Shown here: one piece after another, positions 1 through 5,365 of the stretch | How positions within the stretch are numbered: the first letter of the stretch is position 1 | Layout of the letters: every line of letters starts with the position of its first letter | Assembly (NCBI GenBank): GCA_018901555.1 | Contig: JAHIER010000060.1 | Location: 1-5,643 of the forward strand | DNA from: Patescibacteria group bacterium | GTDB lineage: Bacteria > Patescibacteriota > Minisyncoccia > UBA9983 | Length of the DNA stretch: 5,643 nucleotides | Direction: 5' to 3' | Made by a program: the position numbers and the translations under genes | Notes under the pieces: model-generated | Databases searched by the model: none | Seen by the model: the letters and a program-made list of their open reading frames with translations, nothing else | Told to the model about the DNA's origin: nothing

Positions 1-900
1 CACAAGAATGTAATAACAAGGCACTGAATATTCCAGATAAGGTAAATTTATTTCTTTTATTTCATGGCCTAAACTTTTAAGTTTTTCTACAGATTCATCA
101 AAAATTTTATTCACCTCATCATCAACTCCAGTTTTATTATATTTAAGCAGGCCAATTTTTAATTGACTGGCTTGGGGGTGAAACCGCCACTTGGCGGTTT
201 CACCCCCAAGTGATGTTGAATCCATTCTGTCTTCACCTTTTATAACATTAAAAATAATTTCTGCATCTTCAACTGTTTTAGTGATTGGTCCGATCTGATC
301 AAAAGAGGAGGCCATGGCAATAAGACCATAACGAGAAACAGCGCCATAAGTAGGATTAAGTCCAACAACCCCGCAAAATCCAGCTGGCTGGCGAATAGAG
401 CCACCTGTATCAGAACCCAGAGCAACTAAGCATAAATCTCCTGCCACTGCTGCTGCTGAACCGCCAGAAGATCCGCCAGCTACTCTCTCTAAATCATTTG
501 GATTTTTAGTTGGCCCAAAAACTGAATTTTCAGTGGAAGCGCCCATGGCAAACTCATCCATATTTGTTCTGCCTAAAAATATGGCGCCAGCCTCACGAAG
601 TTTTTTTATGACTGTAGCATCATAAGTAGCATGATAATTTTCCAACATTTTTGAGCCAGCAGAACAAATTTTACCTTTTATCAAAATATTATCTTTAATG
701 GCAAATGGAATGCCAGCCAATAATCCATTATTATTTATTTCATTAAAAGAATCACTAAAAACTTCCAAATAAGCATTGAGGTCTTTGTTTTTATTTTTTA
801 TGTTTTCTTGATAAGCAGAAACTAAATCAACAGTAGAAATTTCTCCACTTTTTATCATCTCTTGCGACTTTTTGATTGTTAGTGATTGTAAATTAATCAT
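1..900 (-). CDS. gatA: Glutamyl-tRNA(Gln)/aspartyl-tRNA(Asn) amidotransferase subunit A, N-terminal 300 codons (3' end beyond window)
   Basis: GatA is the amidase subunit of the cytoplasmic GatCAB complex. It hydrolyses glutamine and passes the ammonia to GatB, which amidates misacylated Glu-tRNA(Gln) or Asp-tRNA(Asn). The amidase-signature layout is clear: AIKDN gives catalytic Lys69, GGSSGGSAAA at 142-151 gives the cis-Ser Ser144, and GSDTGGSIRQPA at 162-173 gives the nucleophile Ser168. All three sit exactly 10 residues before the Staphylococcus aureus GatA triad (79/154/178, from memory). RTNMDEFAMG and the DSTS motif (227-230) are also present. The frame is open to the window edge, so about 60% of a usual ~480-residue protein is seen. 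The ATG at 900-898 starts 14 nt after the gatC stop, with an AT-only leader and no Shine-Dalgarno. Residues 231-244, between DSTS and LKIGLL, are encoded by a perfect 18-bp inverted repeat; this linker is variable in the family. All catalytic residues are intact, so the protein is probably functional. Confidence 0.97.
   Translation of the reverse strand, partial: MINLQSLTIKKSQEMIKSGEISTVDLVSAYQENIKNKNKDLNAYLEVFSDSFNEINNNGLLAGIPFAIKDNILIKGKICSAGSKMLENYHATYDATVIKKLREAGAIFLGRTNMDEFAMGASTENSVFGPTKNPNDLERVAGGSSGGSAAAVAGDLCLVALGSDTGGSIRQPAGFCGVVGLNPTYGAVSRYGLIAMASSFDQIGPITKTVEDAEIIFNVIKGEDRMDSTSLGGETAKWRFHPQASQLKIGLLKYNKTGVDDEVNKIFDESVEKLKSLGHEIKEINLPYLEYSVPCYYILV
171..210. repeat. In-frame palindromic hairpin inside gatA (18-bp perfect stem, 4-nt loop)
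   Basis: The left arm 171-188 and right arm 193-210 are perfect reverse complements over 18 bp, around the loop ACTT (189-192). Pairing stops sharply at both ends (170/211 do not pair). The stem is about 67% G+C, much richer than the surrounding gene. On the coding strand it encodes GatA residues 231-244 (LGGETAKWRFHPQA), starting at the first base of codon 231. The centre on the coding strand is CCAAGTGG, also found at the centre of the ligA repeat at 3068-3101. It reads as a small palindromic element that has become coding, not a terminator, since the frame continues for at least 56 codons. Confidence 0.93.
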
Positions 901-914
901 TATAAATTTAAAAT

Positions 915-1187
915 TTATTTAAGTATATGTTTAACTTTAATATAATTATTTTCTTTTTCCGGGACCTGCCTGCCGACAGGCAGGCAGGAACTTTCATCTT
1001 CTCTCATAACATTTTCTAATTCTGTTGTTTTGCCTGATTCTTTTTCATCAATCTTGCTAATATCAACTTCTTTTAATTTGGAAATGTAATCTAAAATAAC
1101 TTCAAATTCTTTTTGAAGTTTTTCCTTTTCTTGAAGAGTTAATTTGATTCTTGCCAGCAAAGCCAATTTTTCTATATCAACTTTCAT
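915..1187 (-). CDS. gatC: Aspartyl/glutamyl-tRNA amidotransferase subunit C
   Basis: GatC is the small subunit that wraps around GatA and stabilises the GatCAB transamidosome; it has no catalytic role. At 90 residues it is close to the usual ~95. The N-terminal helices carry the family pattern (VDIEKLALLARIKLT, then a heptad-like KLQKEFEVILDYISKLKEVD). It is followed by ENVMRED (58-64), matching the family's NVLREDE, and a C-terminal PEKENNYIKVKHIL matching the family's APE...FKVP..L tail. Between these, residues 67-75 (SCLPVGRQV) are encoded by a GC-rich inverted repeat at 965-988 and do not look like native GatC sequence. The ATG at 1187-1185 is the natural N-terminus. The gene follows yqeY by 37 nt and precedes gatA by 14 nt. 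A promoter-like sequence lies directly upstream; no convincing Shine-Dalgarno is present. The gatC-gatA adjacency is the common arrangement and supports both calls. Confidence 0.94.
   Translation of the reverse strand: MKVDIEKLALLARIKLTLQEKEKLQKEFEVILDYISKLKEVDISKIDEKESGKTTELENVMREDESSCLPVGRQVPEKENNYIKVKHILK
965..988. repeat. GC-rich palindrome inside gatC (10-bp stem, 4-nt loop)
   Basis: Arms 965-974 (CCTGCCTGCC) and 979-988 (GGCAGGCAGG) pair perfectly around the loop GACA. The alternative fold 965-972/977-984 is also possible because the arm contains a repeated CCTG unit. The 24 bases are about 80% G+C inside an AT-rich gene. On the coding strand they give SCLPVGRQV (GatC residues 67-75). 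From memory, palindromes read as CLPVGRQ recur in Parcubacteria-type proteins; I could not check this. The position, between NVMRED and the C-terminal PEKENNYIKV, is a flexible loop in the family. Confidence 0.92.
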
Positions 1188-1194
1188 TGGCTTA

Positions 1195-1223
1195 ATTATG
1201 CCTTATTTTTGCAGGTTTTTCAA
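1195..1223 (-). promoter_or_regulatory. Candidate sigma70-type promoter for gatC-gatA
   Basis: Reading the minus strand, TTGAAA (1223-1218) is followed by a 17-nt spacer and CATAAT (1200-1195), ending 7 nt before the gatC ATG. The -35 matches the consensus TTGACA at 5 of 6 positions and the -10 matches TATAAT at 5 of 6. A start about 7 nt after the -10 would fall at the ATG itself, giving a leaderless mRNA. The same geometry occurs before yqeY. The region is AT-rich, so chance matches are possible and no expression evidence is visible. Confidence 0.35.
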
Positions 1224-1224
1224 T

Positions 1225-1710
1225 CTATCCCAATAATTCTTTTAAAATAGAGCTAACCATTCCGCCGTCAGCCTTGCCTTTAATTTGAGGCATTAAAACA
1301 GCCATGACTTTGCCCATTTCTTTCTGGCTAACAGCGCCTGTTTGCTCTATAGCCTTTTTTGCCAATTCACGTACTTCATCTTCGGATAATTGTTCTGGCA
1401 AGTAATTCATTAAAACTTCAATTTCCTTTCTTTCATTTTTTGCTGTTTCTGGTCTACCACCTTTTTCATACAAATCAATGGCGTCTTTTCTTTTTTTTAT
1501 TTCCCTGAAAACAACTTCTATGATTTCTTCGTCGTTTAATATGCTTTTTGCCTCAGCTTCAATTTCGCCAGACTTAAAAAGTTTAGTACGCTTAGCTAAT
1601 TCCGCGTTTTTAATTTCGGATTGAAGCATTTTCAAAACAGACAATCTCATTTCTTCTTTTGCCTTAAACGCCTCTTTAAAATCTCCAAAAATTTTTTCCT
1701 TAAGATTCAT
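1225..1710 (-). CDS. yqeY: GatB/YqeY domain-containing protein
   Basis: This 161-residue protein matches the YqeY family (usually ~150 residues), a free-standing relative of the helical C-terminal tail of GatB. Its exact role is not established; a tRNA-linked role is often suggested because of the GatB relationship. Visible family marks are the N-terminal helix with MRLSVLKMLQSEIKNAE (21-37), the central EIIEVVFREIKKRKDAIDLYEKGGR (62-86), the E-rich segment leading to NYLPEQLSEDEV (102-113), and the C-terminal EMGKVMAVLMPQIKGKADGGMV (131-152). The gene is entirely helical and charged, with no signal peptide or membrane segment, so cytoplasmic. It sits directly upstream of gatC-gatA, fitting a tRNA-amidation neighbourhood. 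The ATG at 1710-1708 lies 38 nt after ligA and is preceded by AT-only sequence without a Shine-Dalgarno but with a promoter-like element. No palindromic element interrupts it. Confidence 0.95.
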   Translation of the reverse strand: MNLKEKIFGDFKEAFKAKEEMRLSVLKMLQSEIKNAELAKRTKLFKSGEIEAEAKSILNDEEIIEVVFREIKKRKDAIDLYEKGGRPETAKNERKEIEVLMNYLPEQLSEDEVRELAKKAIEQTGAVSQKEMGKVMAVLMPQIKGKADGGMVSSILKELLG

Positions 1711-1716
1711 ATATAA

Positions 1717-1745
1717 ATACTAACTTATTTTAAAAAAATTTTCAA
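1717..1745 (-). promoter_or_regulatory. Candidate sigma70-type promoter for yqeY
   Basis: On the minus strand TTGAAA (1745-1740) is followed by a 17-nt spacer and TAGTAT (1722-1717), ending 6 nt before the yqeY ATG. The -35 hexamer, spacer length and distance to the start codon nearly duplicate the arrangement before gatC. It lies just after the hairpin that ends ligA, so yqeY could be transcribed separately from ligA. The evidence is limited to this pattern in AT-rich DNA. Confidence 0.33.
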
Positions 1746-1748
1746 ATA

Positions 1749-3836
1749 TTACATGTCAAACACTCGGTGTTTGACATGTTCAATTATACCTAAAAATTCT
1801 TTTTCGTTCAAGATTTTTACGCCCAATTTCTTAGCTTTGTCATATTTTGAGCCCGGGTCTTTGCCAACTACTACATAATCGGTTTTAGAAGAAACTGATT
1901 CCACTGCTTCCCCTCCCAGCAATCTAATTTTTTCCTTAGCTTGATCACGCGATATAGCATCAAGCGAACCAGTTAAAACAAATTTTAATCCTTTTAATTT
2001 TGTGCCAACTTTTTTTATTCCTCCTTTTTTTATTTTTATTCTGGCCAATAATTTATTTAAAAATTCTTGATTATGCCGATCTCTAAGCCAATCGTAAACA
2101 CTCTTAGCCACTATTTCACCGATATCTTTAATAGATCTCAAATTATCCAAATCTGCTTTTTTTATATTATCTAAAGAACCAAATTTGTCTGCCAATTCCT
2201 GAGCAGTTCTTTCTCCAACATGCAAAATCCCTAAAGCAATAATAAATCTTTCTAAGGAAATTTCTTTTTTATCAGCAATTGCCTTAATAATATTTTCCGC
2301 TGATTTTTCTCCAAACCTTTCTAATGGAACTATATCGCCTTCTTTTAAGTCAAAAATGTCAGCGGCATCCTGAATTAAGCCATTATCCAAAAGCGCATCA
2401 ATAATTTTAGGGCCAAAACCTTCTATATTTAAAGCATTTTTAGAAATAAAATAATATAAAGATCGCCTGTGCCGGCTTTCACATTTAGGATTCGGGCATT
2501 TTGCAATAGGACTGTTTTTTTCTTTTATAATTTTTGTATCGCACATAGGACATTTTTCTGGCATTCTAAATTCTTTTTCCTTGCCGGTTCTTAAATCTTT
2601 CAAAACTTCAATAACATCAGGAATTACATCACCAGCTTTCTGAATAATTACAGTATCCCCAATTTTTAAACCGAGCCTTTTAACCTCGTCTTCATTATGC
2701 AAAGTCGCCCGACTAACCACAGAACCAGCAATAACTACTGGCTTAAGATGAACCACTGGAGTTAAAGCTCCAGTTCTTCCAACCTGCACCTGAATATTTT
2801 CTACTATAGTAATAGCCTGTTTTGCGGCAAATTTAAAAGCAATAGCAAAACGAGGAGATTTGCCTGTATATCCCAAGATTTCCTGTAATTTTCTTTGATT
2901 TACCTTAACAACAATTCCATCTACTCCATAAGGAAGCTTGTCTTTCTTTTTTTCCCATTCTTTCCAAAATTCAATAACCTCTTCAATCCCATTGCATAAT
3001 TTATAATGTTTATTAACCTTGAATCCGCATTTTTGAAGAAATTTTAATTCTTCAAGTTGAGTATCAGGGACACTTAGTGTCCACTTGGACACTAAGTGTC
3101 CAAGCCAAGATAAGTCATAAATAAAACTATCCAGCTTTCTTGAAGTAGTTATTTTAGGATCAAGCTGTCTGATGGATCCAGCCGCAACATTGCGCGGATT
3201 AGCAAAAAGCGCTTCTCCTTTTTTTCTTCTTTTTTCATTAATTGATTCAAAATCTTTTTTACTCAGCCAAATTTCTCCTTCTATTATAATGTCAATATTT
3301 TTATGAAGTTTTAAAGGAATACTTTCAATGGTTTTTATATTTTGAGTAACATCTTCGCCAATCAAACCGTCTCCACGCGTGACAGCAGTTTTTAAAAATC
3401 CTTTTTCATAAGTTAAAACGATTTTAAATCCATCTATCTTTAATTCACAAACATAATCAAGCTTCCCAAAGGTTAAACCTTTATTCAACAAAGGTTTAAC
3501 CTTTGTTAGCACTCTTTTTATTCTTGAATCAAAATCTTTTATTTCCTGTTCAGAAAAAGCGTCGTCAAATGACCATTGCCTAATTTTGTGATTAATCTTA
3601 ACAAATTTATCCAATGGCTTTCCACCAACACGCTGAGTCGGAGAATCAATAGTAATAAATTCCGGATATTGTTTTTCCAAATCATAAAGTTCTTTTTTAA
3701 GAGAATCGAGCGCGGCATCAGAAATTTCCTGACGATCTAAAACATGATAAAGATATCTGTGATAATTTATTAACTTTTTTAATTTTTCTATCCGTTCTTT
3801 TGCCTCTTTTTTTTTAGATTTTTTATTACCTAACAT
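1749..3836 (-). CDS. ligA: NAD-dependent DNA ligase LigA
   Basis: LigA seals nicks in DNA during replication and repair using NAD+. The 695-residue protein has the full domain order. Domain Ia (about 10-75) has DAALDSLKKEL and DSPTQRVGG. The adenylation domain has adenylated Lys133 in ELKIDG, RGDG at 154-157, EGEIW at 186-190, FANPRNVAAGSIRQLD at 211-226, VDGIVVK at 305-311 and Lys335 in AFKFAAK. The OB fold follows (VGRTGALTPVVHLKPV, HNEDE, GDTVIIQKAGDVIP). The zinc finger uses Cys429, 432, 447 and 452. Helix-hairpin-helix repeats span about 465-590 and the BRCT domain about 614-685 (LKGLKFVLTG, KTDYVVVG). E. coli LigA is 671 residues; the excess is explained by three palindromic inserts covering residues 111-124, 246-257 and the last ten. 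The usual MLSLxNAF motif reads RQWSFDDAF. The ATG at 3836 comes one base after the pilX stop, with GTGAGGG about 12 nt upstream as a weak possible ribosome site. All catalytic motifs are intact. Confidence 0.98.
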   Translation of the reverse strand: MLGNKKSKKKEAKERIEKLKKLINYHRYLYHVLDRQEISDAALDSLKKELYDLEKQYPEFITIDSPTQRVGGKPLDKFVKINHKIRQWSFDDAFSEQEIKDFDSRIKRVLTKVKPLLNKGLTFGKLDYVCELKIDGFKIVLTYEKGFLKTAVTRGDGLIGEDVTQNIKTIESIPLKLHKNIDIIIEGEIWLSKKDFESINEKRRKKGEALFANPRNVAAGSIRQLDPKITTSRKLDSFIYDLSWLGHLVSKWTLSVPDTQLEELKFLQKCGFKVNKHYKLCNGIEEVIEFWKEWEKKKDKLPYGVDGIVVKVNQRKLQEILGYTGKSPRFAIAFKFAAKQAITIVENIQVQVGRTGALTPVVHLKPVVIAGSVVSRATLHNEDEVKRLGLKIGDTVIIQKAGDVIPDVIEVLKDLRTGKEKEFRMPEKCPMCDTKIIKEKNSPIAKCPNPKCESRHRRSLYYFISKNALNIEGFGPKIIDALLDNGLIQDAADIFDLKEGDIVPLERFGEKSAENIIKAIADKKEISLERFIIALGILHVGERTAQELADKFGSLDNIKKADLDNLRSIKDIGEIVAKSVYDWLRDRHNQEFLNKLLARIKIKKGGIKKVGTKLKGLKFVLTGSLDAISRDQAKEKIRLLGGEAVESVSSKTDYVVVGKDPGSKYDKAKKLGVKILNEKEFLGIIEHVKHRVFDM
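1751..1779. repeat. Palindrome forming the C-terminus and stop codon of ligA (13-bp stem, 3-nt loop)
   Basis: Arms 1751-1763 (ACATGTCAAACAC) and 1767-1779 (GTGTTTGACATGT) are perfect reverse complements around TCG. On the coding strand it encodes the last nine residues, HVKHRVFDM, and gives the first T of the TAA stop (1751-1749). The BRCT domain normally ends near the preceding KEFLGII, so this is an extension beyond the conserved fold. A T-run (coding strand 1738-1732) begins 12 nt after the stem, too far for a standard intrinsic terminator, though some termination role is not excluded. Confidence 0.9.
3068..3101. repeat. Double palindrome inside ligA (15-bp stem, loop ACTT)
   Basis: Arms 3068-3082 and 3087-3101 pair perfectly over 15 bp around ACTT (3083-3086). 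Each arm is itself a palindrome: GGACACT-T-AGTGTCC on the left and GGACACT-A-AGTGTCC on the right, so the element can fold as one long hairpin or two short ones. Bases 3084-3104 extend the right-hand palindrome to 10-bp arms (CTTGGACACT/AGTGTCCAAG). It encodes LigA residues 246-257 (GHLVSKWTLSVP), exactly in phase, in the linker between the adenylation core (DSFIYDLSWL) and the next conserved segment (TQLEELKFLQKCGF). The coding-strand centre CCAAGTGG matches the gatA element. Confidence 0.93.
3467..3505. repeat. Double palindrome inside ligA, just before the KxDG motif (16-bp stem, 7-nt loop)
   Basis: Arms 3467-3482 (CAAAGGTTAAACCTTT) and 3490-3505 (AAAGGTTTAACCTTTG) are perfect reverse complements around ATTCAAC. 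As in the other internal ligA element, each 15-nt arm core is a palindrome with a single central base: AAAGGTT-A-AACCTTT (3468-3482) and AAAGGTT-T-AACCTTT (3490-3504). It encodes residues 111-124 (TKVKPLLNKGLTFG), between the helix ending SRIKRVL and the strand DYVCELKIDG with the adenylated Lys133. Unlike the gatA and gatC elements its arms are AT-rich. Confidence 0.92.
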
Positions 3837-3837
3837 T

Positions 3838-4323
3838 TTAATATTTAACCCTCACGCCTCTTTCAACTTTTTTAGAACTGGCGTCATCGCAACCAACATT
3901 ATATCCGCGAGAAGTAATGACTGTATCTATACTTGGATCAGAACTATTTATCAATAATGTTACTGAAGCGCAAGCGCCATTGGTAAAATTTACTTTTATT
4001 GGAATATTATAATTATTGGAATTTTCCGGACTAGCAAGATCCCCGCTCATTTGTCCTACTATTGAATTCCCATTGCAATCAATTAAATAAGCTGATCCTG
4101 GAATAAACTTACCACCTTGTTTTTCCCAATACTGGACGCACTCAGCACCAGCATCAGCCGCGTAAAAAGCTTTCTGGGATTCTCGTCCCATATTGGAAAT
4201 TAATATTTCCCGAACAATAATATCAAAAACACCCAGCCCAACAACTAAAATTACTGACAATAATAAAATAACCATTAATATCACAAATCCTTTTTTATTT
4301 TTATTATTTTCAATTTTTTCCAT
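3838..4323 (-). CDS. PilX/GspK-like minor pilin (type IV pilus assembly)
   Basis: This 161-residue protein has a short basic leader (MEKIENNKNKKG), a prepilin-like G12/F13 junction and one hydrophobic helix (about 13-37), then a conserved-looking RESQKAFYAADAGAECVQYW (47-66). AFYAADAGAE after the helix is the mark of PilX N-terminal-type proteins. The +5 residue after the junction is Met instead of Glu, as expected for a GspK/PilX-class tip subunit. The C-terminal part (about 80-160) is an extracellular domain with Cys at 62, 83, 118 and 145. The frame is open further upstream to an ATG at 4368, but that would overlap the preceding gene by 41 nt and put 15 non-leader residues before the basic stretch. 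The ATG at 4323, 4 nt after the upstream TAA, is the better start. It is the last of four minor pilins, and its stop lies one base before ligA. Confidence 0.78.
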   Translation of the reverse strand: MEKIENNKNKKGFVILMVILLLSVILVVGLGVFDIIVREILISNMGRESQKAFYAADAGAECVQYWEKQGGKFIPGSAYLIDCNGNSIVGQMSGDLASPENSNNYNIPIKVNFTNGACASVTLLINSSDPSIDTVITSRGYNVGCDDASSKKVERGVRVKY

Positions 4324-4327
4324 TTTT

Positions 4328-4819
4328 TTATGAACCCAATTCTCTTTTAGAAACTGAAACTTGAACATTTAAAACATTTTTTATTTTTATTTTTTCACCG
4401 GCTGATGCTTTTACTAAAATTGTTACCAGTGGCTGTAAAAAAGGCGCTCCGCCCTGCTTAACATTAAAAGTAAGATTTTCCACAGCAACATTTGGAGAAG
4501 TTAGTCTAATAATATCAACTCCATTATTTCTTTTTATTGAATTATCCGCAGAATCAAGGTAATAAATTATTGATTCTCCATCCTTATTAATAAAATTTAT
4601 GGAATCACAGTCAGTACAAGAGCTATAATTTTGACCAGATCTAAGCTCTCTAGTCATAATTTCCAAGACAAAATTAACATTATCATTAACAATTCTTAAA
4701 GCCGTAGCCTTCTTCTGAATATCGTCCACATTTAAATAAGTGCCAATAGTAATAATCATAACAACCGTAAAAATAGCTACGGCTACAATCATTTCAATTA
4801 ATGTAAATCCCTTTTTCAT
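4328..4819 (-). CDS. PilW/GspJ-like minor prepilin
   Basis: This 163-residue protein opens with a textbook type III prepilin leader, MKKG/FTLIEM. Cleavage by the prepilin peptidase would fall after Gly4, Phe5 would be N-methylated, and Glu9 is the conserved +5 glutamate. A hydrophobic helix runs to about residue 28, followed by an amphipathic continuation with NFVLEIMTRELRSGQNY (49-65), typical of PilW/GspJ-type minor pilins. The rest (about 66-163) is a beta-rich globular part containing a CTDC pair (68-71) that could form a local disulfide. It starts 2 nt after the preceding pilin stop and ends 4 nt before the PilX-like gene, so the three are probably co-translated. Assignment to the J position rests on gene order and the RELRSGQ motif; only the prepilin class itself is certain. 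Confidence 0.82.
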   Translation of the reverse strand: MKKGFTLIEMIVAVAIFTVVMIITIGTYLNVDDIQKKATALRIVNDNVNFVLEIMTRELRSGQNYSSCTDCDSINFINKDGESIIYYLDSADNSIKRNNGVDIIRLTSPNVAVENLTFNVKQGGAPFLQPLVTILVKASAGEKIKIKNVLNVQVSVSKRELGS

Positions 4820-4821
4820 AT

Positions 4822-5355
4822 TTATGGAATATTATAAATGGTTTCTTCTAATTCAACCCGTCTTTGGCCGATTCTTTCCTCCCAAACAACAGAAACCCTC
4901 ACCCTGGCTTCAATATTATTAACAAGATTATCAATAGAAATATTTCTTGTAAAAATTGTCGGATTAACAGAACTGTAATTATACCCATTAGAATCAGAAT
5001 ATTTAATAATAGGACAATTTCCCATACAAACAACTGGACTGAGAGAAGATGCCTGGGCATCAACATAACAAAGATTAGGACTAATACAATTGCTTAAATT
5101 ATTCAACCAATTAGGATCATGATTAATTTTATTTGAATCTCTTATATTTCTAATAAGCTCCATGCCTTCTTGGGCTAAATAAGAAGCAATAATCTGATTT
5201 TGCGATAATTTGGTATAACTAATTCCCTTAAAAGCCAGCTCTAATGGGCCAGTAATAGCCAAAGCTAAAATAGCCACTGCCACCAATGTTTCCAGGATAG
5301 TAAAACCTTTTTTACGGTCTTTTTTTTCACATATTGTTTTTTGGGATTTGAACAT
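4822..5355 (-). CDS. PilV/GspI-like minor prepilin
   Basis: This 177-residue prepilin has a longer leader (17 residues, rich in Lys) ending KKG17, then FTILETLVAVAILALAI, with Glu22 as the +5 glutamate. ETLVAVAILA is characteristic of the PilV/GspI group. The helix continues into ASYLAQEGMELIRNIRDSN (57-75), which I associate with Parcubacteria minor pilins. The exported domain contains Cys90, 96, 110 and 114, possibly two disulfides, and ends in a strand-rich segment (IEARVRVSVVWEE). The frame extends to an ATG at 5400, but that start would overlap the upstream gene by 35 nt and give a 32-residue leader. The ATG at 5355, 10 nt after the upstream stop, is preferred. Its place between the H-like and J-like genes supports the I/PilV assignment. 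Confidence 0.8.
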   Translation of the reverse strand: MFKSQKTICEKKDRKKGFTILETLVAVAILALAITGPLELAFKGISYTKLSQNQIIASYLAQEGMELIRNIRDSNKINHDPNWLNNLSNCISPNLCYVDAQASSLSPVVCMGNCPIIKYSDSNGYNYSSVNPTIFTRNISIDNLVNNIEARVRVSVVWEERIGQRRVELEETIYNIP

Positions 5356-5365
5356 ATTTTTTGTT

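Noticed and set aside
240..425. Minus-strand open frame of 61 codons.
   Set aside because: It lies entirely inside gatA in another frame. The gatA frame carries the amidase signature, and this one has no recognisable features.
1732..1779. Intrinsic terminator made of the ligA 3' hairpin and a T-run.
   Set aside because: The T-run starts 12 nt after the stem, where a standard terminator has it immediately adjacent. The stem is better explained as one of the in-frame palindromes.
171..3505. Repeats interpreted as a CRISPR array.
   Set aside because: There are no regularly spaced identical repeats with unique spacers. The hairpins differ in sequence, are scattered and lie inside genes.
3838..3866. 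TTGAAA-N17-TATTAA before ligA, resembling the promoters before yqeY and gatC.
   Set aside because: The -10-like hexamer ends one base before the ligA ATG, so initiation would fall inside the gene. It also lies in pilX coding sequence.
4324..4368. Upstream ATG at 4368 for the PilX-like gene.
   Set aside because: It would overlap the preceding gene by 41 nt and add residues that are only the out-of-frame reading of that gene. The ATG at 4323 gives a proper basic leader and a 4-nt gap.
4443..4453. GGCG-CTC-CGCC mini hairpin in the PilW-like gene.
   Set aside because: A 4-bp stem is expected by chance and does not resemble the 10-18 bp elements in gatA, gatC and ligA.
4740..5097. Plus-strand open frames at 4740-4922 and 4864-5097.
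   Set aside because: Both lie antisense to well-supported prepilin genes, show no family motif and have composition expected of reverse-strand shadows.
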